Numbered from the stretch's first letter, positions 13,210 to 24,805 are shown. The stretch is 64,000 nt of DNA from Epiperipatus broadwayi (GCA_028023455.1 JAQFVV010006450.1:285501-349500), one strand, 5' to 3'. The notes: generated by a model from the sequence alone, not told the origin. Numbers and translations are program-made.

Positions 13210-13482
13210 ACATATATATTATATAATACTAAATCATCCATGCACTTTACTGCACAATGCTTTATTTGTCACCTTCTTTTACAGTTTCAATTGCCCCAGC
13301 AATCTTCTTCAAAACTTTTATATCTCCTAACTTCAACTGTTAATTTTACAGTTGAAGTTAGGAGATATAAAAGTTCTGAGGAAGATTGCTGAGGCAATCG
13401 AAACTGTAAATTGTAAAAGAGGGTGATAAATAAAGCATTGTGTAACAGTAGTAAAGTGCATGGATGATTTAGTATTATATGG
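13210..13482. mobile_element. Palindromic element with hammerhead-like core
   Basis: Two arms of about 130 bp (13210-13340 and 13349-13482) are inverted copies around an eight-base spacer. The right arm, read plus, has CUGAGGA at 13376-13382 and one extra A. A six-pair stem GAUUGC/GCAAUC with loop UGAG follows, then GAAA at 13400-13403. The left arm, read minus, has the same block with UUGAAGA at the core. The layout matches the other hammerhead palindromes here: both cores point outward. Its left outer flank (CTCTCTATACAATAGT, about 13140) resembles the left end of the 40.1-kb element. Frames across it are mirror images and not genes. Confidence 0.55.
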
Positions 13483-14879
13483 TATACATTTGGCAATGCA
13501 ATAAGAAAGAGTAGTTATTATATATATTTAGAAATATTTTTACATTTCATTTTTAAAATGTTAATAATTATAAAAGGTAACACATAATTTTGTAAGGTTC
13601 TACTTACTAAATATAATAAGATCATAGTATCTATAATCTTAGATAGAAAAAAATTAAGAATTTTATTACCCTGCTGAAAATTAAATATTATTTATGTGGT
13701 ATAATTATGATACTAGTATTACTACAGAATAAAACATGAATTAATATTAAAATTATGTGGTTGTTTGAAGGTATTCATTTATTAATAACATTCTCACAGC
13801 GTCTGTGCAATTAGCTTAACAGGCTGTCATTCTATTGTAAAGTTAACTATTGAAAGCTTAAATAAGAAATTTTACAAAATAATAATGGTTTTGAAAGTCT
13901 AATCTTATTATCAAACTATGCTAAGATAAGTTGATATTTTTATATATTTATATTTGACTATTAGTAGGATATTATAACAGAGCTAATTTTTACTTGCCCA
14001 AGACTAAAGTCATTGTGGATTTATATTAAACAAAAGGTTATTTTAAATAATTATGTGATGATATAATCCTTCATAATCAAAAATTAAACATGAAATATAT
14101 ATGGTTAGTACTGGATTGTGAATAATGAGATTTTGATCTTAACCAAGCTGATAAGATAAATAGCTCACAAAAACCTAAACTATAGTAGTTTTCAATAAAT
14201 CTACATAAAAAGATTTACCATATTGACAACAACTCATATTTTACTCCATAGATAGTACTTTATTATATACAAAATATCCTATACATTATTGCAAGTATGA
14301 CATAATTCTTGAGATAAATTGTGTTTTAAATTATACATCTCCTACTAAATTTTTATTTAATTTTATATTTATAAAAAATAAACTTCTTCAATTTCTAATT
14401 TTATTTAATTCTTATTTTCATGCTCATTATTATCTTTTTTTATTTTTTTTTATTTTTATTTTTAGAAATTTACTCACATGATCCATTTTCTTTATGTTGG
14501 TCAGATAACATTTTCAAAGCACATGAAGTGACATAATTTAACTTTTATGAATAAATTAAATATTTATAAAGACATATATGTATATATACATAAAGTTATA
14601 TTATTTTATAAAGTACACTTTTTGTGCTTTTGTTATTAATATATACATTTAAATGTACTATTTTTATGTTTATTATTTACATTTTAATCTCTCTATGCAT
14701 AAGTCATCTTGTGATATTTATATACATAGTGTACACAATCTTTTTTTAGTGATATAAATTACAAATACTCAAATAAAAGTAAATCTAATAATTTTCAATG
14801 AGCAAAAGATCTGTATGAATATACAAGAGATTAAGCTTGAATTGAAAACATTAGTATGTTTTCATTTTGGCCTCATAGC
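13483..14879. other. AT-rich stretch, nothing recognised
   Basis: No open frame of note, transposon motif or RNA core was seen. Confidence 0.45.
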
Positions 14880-15115
14880 TTTGGTTGCTGGAGTATTGCA
14901 TTAGATCAAAAGATCTAGGAGTACTGCTCTCAGATCTAAGGTTCATCACTGATGAAGACCACAAGCTAGAAATTAATCTGAGGATATTGGAAGAATAGGC
15001 ACTAGATAGGAATTTTAATGCACAAACCTGTTAGCATTTATTGATTATTATGGCTTGTACTGAATGACACCATTGTTTGGACAGAGTTGTTATTGTTTAA
15101 GTAAAATAAAAATCA
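14880..15115 (+). mobile_element. Hammerhead retroelement, family 2, single copy
   Basis: The sequence from GGTTGCTGGAG through the hammerhead to about GTTGTTATTGTTTAAG parallels the right arm of the 40.1-kb element. Shared landmarks in order are GCATTAGATC, the AGATCTAGG block, the ribozyme, GGATATTGGA, GCACAAACCT and TTGATTATT. It is more diverged than the other copies and non-coding. Boundaries and TSD are not resolved. Confidence 0.65.
14933..14993 (+). ncRNA. Hammerhead ribozyme, family 2, with AUUAAU stem III
   Basis: CUGAUGA at 14949-14955, a weakened stem II (GAC/GCU, loop CACAA), GAAA at 14969-14972, palindromic stem III AUUAAU (14972-14977) and C17 at 14978. Stem I pairs 14934-14948 with 14979-14993, with one mismatch near the core and the family's 3/2-nucleotide internal loop. 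Relative to ACUAGU in the other copies, two stem III bases changed while the palindrome stayed intact. Stem II decay suggests low activity. Confidence 0.65.
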
Positions 15116-16097
15116 TGTAAATATATCAAGCAAATATGTATATATATATATATATATAAAAATTAATATATATATTATTATTAGATTAAAGTTTTTTTTT
15201 ATTAAATGCTAATTGTAGTCTATTAAAAAAGAATGGGAAAAAGTAAAGATTACATTGACTTCTGATACTGCAATATATGTTCACACACATTTAAATAGTA
15301 AAGAGTAATACTAAAATTTTCAATCATATTGAAGTAGTTTTTTTCAGTTTCAATTACAGAATTCACACTATAAATGTGTTTGTTTAGTAATTGTTGTCAG
15401 CTAAATCATAAACTTACTTAATGATTGATCAGGAGAACATTCATGTGTCAGTCATCAAGAACACATGCAGATATAGACATACATTTGAAATATGGTATGG
15501 TATCACAAAGTAAAAAATGAGTAATTGTTAGTAAAATAAAAATGATATTTGTTTTATTATTTAAAACAATATATGATTATAATAAATAAGCAGAAATTGA
15601 TATCCCAGTAGGATTCACAGAGAAATAATAGCTCAAGATTTCTTCCATGCATGGGAGCCACTTTGGTAAATCTATTTCAGCAATTGTTGTACTGATAGAT
15701 ATTTTGTATATAATGCGCTTATATTTTGATTTACTACACATTCCTATTCATATCCTAAATTTTGGTAACAATTTTTGGATAACCACCAATATTTGATATT
15801 ATGTTCTGAACATATGTTTCACATAAATTCATGTCTGTCTACCTTGCTTATTAATCTATTTTTTAAAAAATTGTTACTTAAATCATTCATATCTCAATCT
15901 CAACTATTAGAGTAAGGAATTTTTTTTTTTTAGCAATTTAATTCTTTAAGTGGTATGTAGATCTTTTTCTTGTTGTAAAATTAAAATGAATAAACAAAGC
16001 AAAGCAAAACTCCATATAATAGTGCCACCTGTGCTAAACAGAGTAATCAATGGATGCCAGAAGGCTTGTGCATAAAATCCCTATCTAATGCCTACTC

Positions 16098-16156
16098 ATC
16101 CAATATCCCCAGACTAGTTTCTGGCTTGTGGCCTTCGTCAGTGAGGAGCTTTGGAT
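16098..16156 (-). ncRNA. Hammerhead ribozyme, family 2 (complete)
   Basis: Minus strand: CUGACGA (16135-16141), stem II GGC/GCC with loop CACAA flanked by an A-A opposition at 10.1/11.1, then GAAA. Stem III is ACUAGU and C17 lies opposite 16112. Stem I has six pairs next to the core (UCCUCA with UGGGGA, one G-U), a 3/2 internal loop, then six pairs (AUCCAA with UUGGAU). N7 is C here and U in other copies; that site is known to vary freely in hammerheads. The A-A at 10.1/11.1 is unusual, since G-C is the norm. Confidence 0.75.
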
Positions 16157-16181
16157 CTGAGAGCACTGCATCTAGATCTTT

Positions 16182-16225
16182 TGACGAAGGCCACAAGCCA
16201 GAAACTAGTCTGGGGATATTGGATG
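16182..16225 (+). ncRNA. Truncated hammerhead, family 2
   Basis: The right arm keeps UGACGA, stem II, GAAA (16201-16204), ACUAGU and C17 at 16210. C3 and the whole 5' strand of stem I are missing, because the arm begins inside the core. It cannot fold alone as a complete ribozyme. Confidence 0.7.
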
Positions 16226-16387
16226 AGTAGGCATTAGATAGGGATTTTATGCACAAGCCGTCTGGAATTCATTGATTTCTCTGTTTAGCACAGGTGGCAC
16301 TACTATATGGAGTTTTGCTTTGCTTTGTTTATAAACAATTACGTGCTAGTATTGGAGATATGATCATGTGATGCTAAAATGAATAAA

Positions 16388-18327
16388 GTTTTATTTACTA
16401 TTTTCACTCTTTAATTTTTACATTTTTCATTCTAAATATAAATTCAATAAATAAAAGTTCTTTTAAAAAATTAAATATTAATTTTGCAAAAAAAATTAAT
16501 AAAAAGAAATAAACTTCAAAAATTGTCAAAAAAAAATGTTTTATTTTAACCTGTAGACTATAAAAATATCTTGGAATAAATAAACTTATGATCTTTCAAA
16601 ATTTATTATTTTTATGGGTATTTTGTTAAAACATAACTTCAAATCATGAAAACTATCTTTAAAAAAATTTATATAAAACTTCTAATGAGAAAAAAAAAAT
16701 CAAAAAAATATTGAATAAATAATTTTGAAAACTTTGATAGATGTTTCTATTTTCTTTAGTACAGTAGATTTACTAACTCAGCTACATTTTATTCCAATAA
16801 TTAGAATACAATATATATTGTTGATTCAACTGCAAGGTACAATACTTTTCAACACACAAGTAGTAATATAAATCAAGATTATAGTATAAACAAAATTTAT
16901 GGGTCACATTTACATATATTTTACTGAGTATGTGTTCACTCATGCATTCACTGAAGTAAAAAGAATATAAAAAAAACTATTATATTTTTATTTTTAAAGT
17001 AAATAGCAAAATGTCTGACTTTTATGCTTTTAAATATGCTCTGGGTAATTTTTTTCCCCAATAACTTTCTTCTCTTATAAAAACATAATAATAATCTGGT
17101 TATCAAGAAATTAGGATCTCTCTAATTGGTTTGGTTTTAAATCAGTATCACCTTTTAGTATGTTTTAAAATTTGGTAAAACTTTTAGCAATTACACAAAA
17201 AAATCGATCAAATCAAATGTCACATGATCTAATTAAAAAACTTTTAGCAATATACTCAGAAAATATTTTACTATGCAAAATATTGCACATAAAATTCAGA
17301 AAAGATAATAAAGGAAGAATAAAATATTTGTGCTTTCAGGATAAACTGAAGAAATTTGAATAATATATGTAATTGTATATGATGCCCTGAAATAGAGAAA
17401 TGACTACTGGCATATTGTAAAAATTATTTACAAATTTTACTTTTTTTTTTTTAATGTGAGAAGTTTTTAAAAATGGCTGCTATCATAAAGTTAGTTAGTT
17501 TTTTTGTTTGTTTATTTACATTTTTTCTTTGGATATATAATTGAATTAATGTAGTCAGATACATATAATTCATGGATCCATTATATCAGACATCAACAAA
17601 GTTTTACTTGATTAATTTGTCTAAAAAGTTATTGAAACATAAGTGTCACCTATATATTTAAAAACAAAAAACTAATGACATAAAAAATAAATAATAAAAA
17701 TATAATACATTTTATATAAACTTATTGTTTCATTTTTATATGCGATGTATGCATGCTAATATACTTTCAATTCTGCTCAATATGCACCGATTCTCCTCTA
17801 TCAAGATAGTTTACTTTGTTTGATTTTTTTATTATTATCAGTAATTCCTCACATCTAGATATTATAGATAGAACTAATAATTTACAAAAATATTTTTCAA
17901 TTAAAATTTCTCCTACTAGAAATTAAGAATGGTTTCACACCCCATTAATAGTAAACACTGCAGAATCATATATATGAATATCAGGCAAAAGGTTAATAGA
18001 TGAGAATCACTGGAAATTGAAGACTTTCCACTGTTTCATGATATTACATTTATAGAATTTTAATTATTGTATCCTTTGGGATTAATTTTCGTTGATAAGA
18101 GAAGTATTCTTATTCATCTTTTTTTCTCTTTCAATTACATTTTAATAATTTTGAAAATTTAATTGTTCATTATATAATAAAACTATAAAGGTAAATTACT
18201 ATTTATTATAATATACTTTAAATATTAAAATATTTCAATGTTCAGTTTATATTTTTTGTATTAAATAATTTCAAAAATTTATATAAGCACTAATTATATA
18301 TTTCATATATATATATATATGACTGTA
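16388..18327. other. AT-rich stretch, nothing recognised
   Basis: Nothing beyond homopolymer runs and a 63-codon K/I/L-rich frame. I see no recognisable gene or element. Confidence 0.45.
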
Positions 18328-18520
18328 AAACACCCTCCCTCAGCTATGACTAAAAGTTCTCTAAATGTTGAACAAAGGATTAAGAATAGAATGAATGCAC
18401 ACATTTTTGAGAGCTCTGATGTTTATAAGCAATCAGAATTCCCAAGAATAAATGGATTTATTCTATTCTTGATTTTTTGTTCAATATTTAGAGAACTTTT
18501 AAGTCATAGCCTGGGGGAGG
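18328..18520. repeat. Fold-back repeat (about 70-bp arms)
   Basis: Arms at about 18332-18400 and 18448-18517 are imperfect inverted copies. The left contains CTATGACTAAAAGTTCTC and the right its reverse GAGAACTTTTAAGTCATAG. Outer ends are CCTCCCTCAG and CTGGGGGAGG. The 77-codon frame across it is a by-product of the palindrome. Likely a MITE-like or inverted-dimer insertion; TSD not resolved. Confidence 0.6.
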
Positions 18521-19030
18521 ATGATTTCCTTCTTTTGTTTACATATACATAGAACTATGTTTAATTTAAAGTTTATATATATATTATGTTTTTTGGTTTT
18601 ATATATTTTATACATATATTTTAAGATTTCTATTTTATATTTTAGATGTTGAAATATTTGCTTTCAAATGCATACTCTCTATTTCAGAAGTCGGATATTT
18701 TATATTTGTTATATTAAAAAATTTTGAGTTGTTAGGCTATTAATATTGTTATATATATATTTTGCATAGGCTTTTGATATTTTTAATATAAATATTTAAT
18801 ACACTTAATATTTTAGAATTTTTATATCTAATACGATGAAAATTTCATATTTCTATTTAAGATAAGTTAGATTGTGCACATTTTTTTTTCCTGTTACAAA
18901 ATATAATTTCTTTAGTCCTATATTATACAAAAATGCAAAGCTAAAAGATTAAATACTGTATGTGTTTTCTCTTGTATTTTGTTTAATTTTAATAAAAATA
19001 GATAATATATATTTGTTCATTTTATATATC

Positions 19031-19114
19031 CATGTGTTCAAGTATCAGTGTTAAGAGATAGAGTGGAGAGTGGTGGGTCATGTCAAAGTCTGTGCTCATA
19101 TACCCTATATATTA
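19031..19114 (+). mobile_element. 3' fragment of family-1 hammerhead element
   Basis: CATGTGTTCAAGTATCAG through GTGCTCATATACCCT matches the minus strand of about 1563-1641. After that, ATATATTA continues as in the right arm of the 1564-1859 insertion. The hammerhead, which would lie upstream, is absent. This is a 5'-truncated copy, the usual outcome of target-primed reverse transcription. Confidence 0.65.
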
Positions 19115-19263
19115 AATATATATATTGTAAATTTTCATTTATCTGTTTAAATCTTTTACAACATTTTAAAAACTTTTTCATTTATAAATAACTAATTATA
19201 AAATTAAAAGTACTATAGAAACTTTTTATTATTATATCTTGACTTTTTGGTCAAATCTAGTTA

Positions 19264-19434
19264 GCTATCTTCAAAACTAACTATTATTTAAATAAACTAT
19301 TATATAAATGTCAAAGCTAAGATAAAACGTGCTATTAATGTTATCAAAAAACAATAGTGGACCATTTTTATTTTAGTTTGATATTTGTATAATAGTTTAA
19401 TTATTTAAATGATAGTTATTTTTAAAGATAGCCA
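19264..19434. repeat. Fold-back repeat (about 54-bp arms)
   Basis: Left arm from TAGCTATCTTCAAAACTAAC (19264-19316) and right arm ending TTTTTAAAGATAGCC (19378-19432) are inverted copies around about 60 bp. Non-coding; MITE-like or another inverted insertion. No clear TSD. Confidence 0.55.
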
Positions 19435-21169
19435 ACGGAATGTAACTGAAACATTAAAATATAATAAAAGGTTTTCCAATAAATATATAAAAAAGAAAAA
19501 TATGATGTATTTGCTTTTACAACTTTATATATATATACATTAAAAAAATATGCTTATATAAGCATTTTTATACAAAAATAATTAATAGCCACTGTGTTGA
19601 ATGAATTATAATGCCAACTTTAACCAAACAAAAAAAATTAAACAATATATTGAATTTTATATTTTGAAATATTAAGTTTATTTATTAATTGTATATAATT
19701 TATGTATGCTATATCTAACAAATTTAAATGAAAACTGAATTAATAATAAAAATTTAAAGTTACTATAGTCATCTGTATTTTGAAAACAAAAAAATATTAT
19801 AACACAAAATAATAAAAATATCGTTTTAATTAATTTAATGACCAAGACTAATTAAAAAAACAATAAATTATTAGTTTAAAAAAGATACAAACACTTATAA
19901 ATCCAAAAGTTTAAATATTTTTTTTAAAAAGTTTTTTTTCTTTTTTGTAAAATTGTTAATAATAATCAAATAGTCAGTTACTAAGATGGTCTTGTAACAT
20001 TCAGCAATAAAAATGTCCCAATTGAGCTTTTATTTGGGACTTTTAGCTCTTGAATTCATCATGCTACTACTATTGTGATAAACAAAACAAGGCAAATAAT
20101 TTAAATTATTTGTTGTTTAAGATAATGGTTGAGAATCACAAGTGACTTTTGATCCAGGAAATTTTGGGAACATTGTAACTTTATTGCTGCACAGGTCATG
20201 GCTCCAAATAATGGTCAGTTCCAACTTTTAGTGAAATGTTATTCTTTACCTGTCAAAAAACATATAAACTGAGGATAAAAATCTGAGTAAAATTTTAATA
20301 ATTTTTAATAACTAAGATTATGCTAGACAAGCTTAAATTTTTTTTCCAAATAGCTACATCACAGCTAAATCAACTAACCATTAAATATTTTCCAAAAAAT
20401 AAATAGGTGGCTATTCATATTTGAAGATGAAAAGTGTCAATGAATATCCACAATGAGACAATGTTTTATCTATAGATGATTTATGTAAAAAGAAAATAAA
20501 AAAGATTGGTAGCAATGCAGATAAAAATATGAATTAAAAAAGCTTAAAAGTTAGTTTTGAAATCCACCAAAGCATCCAAATGATTCATTTTCCAACTTGC
20601 AATACAATAGATAAGTTCATTATTATTTACCCAACTTAAACAATAAGATATTTTTTACATGATTCAAAAAAGTTATAAAATATTCTCATCATAGTCAATA
20701 TATTTTCTTCTAATCAATTCTCTATAAGCAGTTCATATTAAAAACTCACTTCAAGAAAGAGACATCATAGAGGTTAACCTCGGTATAAGTTTCTTATTAT
20801 TTTAATCAGATTGCCTTAAAACCAATAAGATTTAATAACCATATAGAAATTTGAAATAAAATTAATGCAAGTATGATTATTTTTAATGATTATATAATTA
20901 AGACGTTAATTCTCTGACATTTGCACACAGGATATTCCAAGAAGATGACTACAAGTAATAAAGATTTTGTTCTTTATGATATTTTTCTCAGTCTTTAACA
21001 AGTGAAATAATAAAACCACTTATAATAACTTTATTTGACATTCTCTGCTTATATCTAACATAATATGCTTTCAAAAACAATTCTCTTCACATTAATCCAG
21101 AGCCATCTACTATAAGCTTAAGTTATCTATAATTGCTAGATGGTTATTCTATTATATTTACATCTAAAG
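19435..21169. other. AT-rich stretch, nothing recognised
   Basis: Only a small hairpin (GTCCCAA/TTGGGAC, about 20014-20040) was noticed. The block 20000-20260 is a little less AT-rich, but I cannot assign it. Confidence 0.4.
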
Positions 21170-21215
21170 ATAGGCTTTTAGCTTATAGCCTTCATCAGCA
21201 GAATTTTGGATTGAA
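21170..21215 (-). ncRNA. Hammerhead relic, family 2
   Basis: Minus strand: AUCCAAAAUUCUG, then CUGAUGA (21192-21198), AAGGCUAUAAGCU, then AAAA where GAAA should be. The order and spacing match the family-2 ribozyme, but G12 is lost and the 3' strand of stem I has decayed. It should be inactive. Confidence 0.5.
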
Positions 21216-21850
21216 GACTAAAACTAATGTATTTTTTAGGGGGCTATAGTTAAATATAAAAGTAAGATAATTAAAAATATATAGTTGCAAAGTAGTGTTA
21301 AATATATATAGTGATACAAGCAAGTTGGTTCAAGTTTAAATTAAAGTACAAAAGAGTTAAATGTGGTTGTTAACTTCCATTGTTCTTTTCACATTAATAG
21401 AAAATGGTTACTTTGAATTTTTTTTTAATATTGGGAGCCTGTGCCATGTAATATAGTTATATGCTTTCAAAAAGGTGCAAGAAATTTTTTACATTTCTTG
21501 ATTATGGTGAAGATATGAGATAGAAGGACTCTATATATCATGATCTTAGTTATACATTACCATAAAGATACTTTTGTATTTACTTATGTTTATGTGCTAC
21601 AGTATATTTATTTCATTTTTAATATGTCTCATTTTTGGTTTTGTAGATTTATATGCAAAAAGAGAAAAAGTCTTTTTAAAAAAAGAACGAAGCACTTAGA
21701 GGATAAAAACTATTCCAATAGTTTCACATGGAAGACCAGTGAAAAAGAGTGGCTTATTGAGCATTTTTCCATCCTTGTTTTCTCTTTAGTTAAGGATAGT
21801 TAGATAGCCACTTACTGATCAGTGCTGGATAGATAACTAAATCGACCATG

Positions 21851-21852
<2 letters not shown>

Positions 21853-21916
<64 letters not shown>

Positions 21917-21917
21917 A
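21853..21917 (+). repeat. (TA)n(TG)n microsatellite
   Basis: About 40 bases of alternating TA followed directly by about 24 bases of alternating TG. Reading frames across it are artefacts. Confidence 0.95.
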
Positions 21918-22075
21918 TGCGGCGTTAAGAGATTGAAATCTCGCATGAAACTTAAAATAAACTAAATAAATGAATTTTATATTCCTTAAATATAAATAGT
22001 ATAGAAATATTGTGTTTACACATGTTATAATAAGTAGATATTTTTTATATATGGTATACATATTTAACGTATTTG

Positions 22076-22366
22076 TCTGAAGGTTTGTGATGATGGTATA
22101 TTATAAGATGTGATATGTTGGACTACTTCCATTATCTATGAGTGAATGTTGAATATATAGAAAATTTTAAACTTTATTTAAACTTTCCAAATACAAACAA
22201 CTTGTTAGTAATAACACACAGATAGACAAGATGTGTTGTCGATCTGGATATTATTACTAATAAGTTGTTTGTATTTGGAAAATTTAAATAAAGTTTAAAA
22301 TTTTCTATACATTCAACATTCACTCATAGATGATGGAAATAGTCCAACATATTACATCTTACATAG
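22076..22366. mobile_element. Inverted-dimer insertion of a SINE-like element
   Basis: Inverted arms at about 22098-22210 and 22250-22362 share CCAAATACAAACAACTTGTT and the TTTAAACTTTATTTAAA block. A related single copy lies at 54983-55284, where a tRNA-like head shows the RNA sense. By that guide both arms here point their 3' tails outward. The left arm has the full tail (CATCACAAACCTTCA reversed) and the right arm stops early. Flanks TTAACGTATTTG (22064-22075) and TTAACGTCATTG (22367-22378) look like a 12-bp TSD with two mismatches. The tRNA-like head is absent from both arms. Confidence 0.6.
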
Positions 22367-22378
22367 TTAACGTCATTG

Positions 22379-24140
22379 ATAATTATCATGACGATAAAAC
22401 GCTCTTTGAATTTAGAACTTTTGATAATGCAAAGATTACAAACGTGATGAAAGTCACATAAAAAATTTAAAAAGTATTAGGATTTTGAAAAAAAAAAGCT
22501 ACAAAAAAAAAGAAGTTATTCCAGATTAAAATTTGCAAATGAATTCCTAAAATTGGAGTGGTAAACAGAACTCCATCAAAACTTAATTAGGTATTTTTTA
22601 AAATGTTAAAAAAAGTTTTACGGAATGATTTTTTGTACATCTATTTTTTTAAAAAGTATAATTGCTGTAGTAATTTCATTAAATAATAATAATAATAATT
22701 TAATTTTTTCAGCAATCTTTTCAAACAGACAATCAAAATTATTTAGCTTTGACTTGTCCTCTTTTTCGAGCAGAATTAAAATAAGTTTCTTTCTTTCTTT
22801 TATCTACTTCAAATTTATTTTCATAGAAAAGAAATAAGATCATTTCAAATAATGTTCACTTTCACTGTAAAGGCAGCCGATTTTAGCAAAAAGAGTTTCT
22901 TATGATCAGTTTGATAAAATAATTAAATTTAATAGAAACTTTTACTTGAATAAACATTTCTCAAACTATTTTTTTTAAGCAACCTTAAATAATATTTTTT
23001 TTAAGGATGAACGTATTACTAAATCAATCTATAATAGTTTGATGTTTGCATATAAAAATATTTAGAATAATAATGATTTTTCCATGCAGTTCTTTCAAAG
23101 ATTATATCACATGATCTAGTAATCATTTTCAATACCAGTATTTGAAACCTAAGAACACAACTTAACAAGCTCCGAATTTTCATGTTTGAATTTGCTCATT
23201 TAATTTTTTTTAAAATAATGAGAATTTGAAAATTATTTTTACTTGAATAAAAACAATATCTGAAATGAAACAAAAGCAATAACAAAAATGTTTTACCAAA
23301 TGATTATAAATATAAATCATAAAAAAAAAAATTGGGAGCTAAAACATAATTAACGAGATCTTTTGCTGTTTAAAATTCATGATAGAAATAAAATCATTTA
23401 TGAAATTAGAGTTTTTATAAAATCTTAAAAATTATTCAGAAATAAATATGTACAAATTAGAATAGTTTTTAGTAACAAAGAAATAATAGATATTAAATTT
23501 GATAATATACACTATAAAAATAAATGTACTAAACAAAACATTATATCAAATTTAAATTTGATGGAAATTGATTAAACAGATGAAAATTGCAAAAATATGG
23601 AAGGAGTGAGGGGGAAAGAAGAAATCTCATTTGTCATGTACTTGTAGTGAAAATAAAGAATCAATGATTTCATAAATAACAAATACAAAATTTAAAAGTA
23701 ATGCAAATGTCCATAATAAAGTTTTTAATCATTTAGAAAAAAATAAATTTTTTATTGTTTCAGTTTACAATTGTAAACAAGAGTATTTCTCTTTTCTCTA
23801 CTCTAGCAGTGATTTTTTTATAAGCTTGAATAATCAGTTTTTATTTAGCAATGACAAACTAGTTTCTTTATCCTAATATTACAGACACTTAAAAAGAGTA
23901 AATATGTTACTGAAATTAAATCCAGAAATTTGCTTCAAAAAACTTAATTTTTTAACCTTATTAGATGTAATTAAGCAAATAGCTTTTTTTTTTTTCAATA
24001 TGAATTTTCATCTTAACAAAATCTAGAAGCAATGGACATAAAATATACCTCCTTGTTAGGTAACAACCCAAGACATCCACATTTACCAACAAATTACACC
24101 ATCTAAAAGCATAAGATAACAACATAGCACCAGACATTTT
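22379..24140. other. AT-rich stretch, nothing recognised
   Basis: No gene or element motif seen. A 70-codon frame at 22625 is low-complexity (N and F runs). Confidence 0.4.
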
Positions 24141-24332
24141 CTATGTCATTTGGTCACTTTTTAAAAAGTAGTGCAATCTATAATTTACCACAACCACAGT
24201 AGGTAGGATTAACAACTTTTTCTGGTATCTCATCTGCTTCACAGTACAACTATCCACATGAAAAATTATATTCCAGACATCCTCATTGGAATAATCCAAT
24301 ATCATAAAAGACTGTGTAACCAGATCAGTCAA
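24141..24332 (-). CDS. Unassigned open frame, 63 codons
   Basis: The frame begins MTDLVTQSFMILDYSNEDV and is more balanced in composition than the AT-driven frames nearby. It includes WNIIFHVDSC and KQMRYQKK. I recognise no domain. It could be part of a decayed transposon protein, an exon, or chance. No splice sites were assigned. Low confidence as a real gene. Confidence 0.18.
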   Translation of the reverse strand: MTDLVTQSFMILDYSNEDVWNIIFHVDSCTVKQMRYQKKLLILPTVVVVNYRLHYFLKSDQMT

Positions 24333-24480
24333 GCTTCAGGCAAACTAACTTTCATTCAAATAATATATATATATATATATATATAAACTTAAGAGCATGC
24401 TACGCTCTAAACAAACTTTTTTTTTGTTATGATAAATGCTACTACAAGAGAAGGCATTCAAATCATCTTTATCTTAGATT

Positions 24481-24535
24481 GTCCCCATCCCCAGACCGGT
24501 TTTAACCTATGGGTCTCTTCAGTGAGGAGTTGGGA
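24481..24535 (-). ncRNA. Hammerhead ribozyme, family 3, unit A (core mutated)
   Basis: Minus strand: CUGAAGA, then GACC/GGUU with loop CAUA, then AAAA where GAAA is expected, stem III ACCGGU, C17. Compared with unit B the CG at the stem II/core junction became TA, as CpG decay would give. Loss of G12 should abolish cleavage. Confidence 0.75.
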
Positions 24536-24734
24536 CATTAGATTCAAAAAACCAATTCAAGCTAAGCATTTATCTAAAAGATAATTCTCAAGAAGAAGAT
24601 CTAAACCTTTAGACCCCTGCATATCTTTAAAGTCAGCTCTTCAACTGAAAAAATTATATGGGCCTGAACTTAATTCAGATACTCCATATATTAATAGGCT
24701 TAGCCATTTAATTTAGCCAAAACCCCAATAGCAA

Positions 24735-24803
<69 letters not shown>
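24735..24803 (+). repeat. (AAT)n microsatellite in unit A
   Basis: About 23 AAT triplets at a place where unit B has only a few. This is an expansion inside the hammerhead element. Confidence 0.95.

Positions 24804-24805
<2 letters not shown>

Larger units (their letters stand above)
15995..16374. mobile_element. Inverted-dimer hammerhead element, family 2
   Basis: A 380-bp insertion bounded by a perfect 13-bp repeat, TAAAATGAATAAA, at 15982-15994 and 16375-16387. The arms are near-perfect inverted copies, roughly 15989-16139 (RNA sense minus) and 16182-16332 (RNA sense plus). Each contains the ribozyme and the following ~130 bp. The 5' ends meet in the middle and the 3' ends point outward. 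The right arm continues to GATCATGTGATG, also the end of the 40.1-kb element; the left arm stops about 40 bases earlier. Non-coding. The high arm identity suggests a recent insertion. Confidence 0.78.

Noticed and set aside
13165-13496. Two opposing frames with near-identical peptides
   Set aside because: Mirror-image readings of a palindrome.
18319-18552. A 77-codon frame
   Set aside because: It lies across a fold-back repeat; no domain and no independent evidence.
22030-22090. CTGAAGGTTTGTGATGATGG as a hammerhead core
   Set aside because: CUGAAGG lacks A9 and no GAAA follows; it is the SINE tail.
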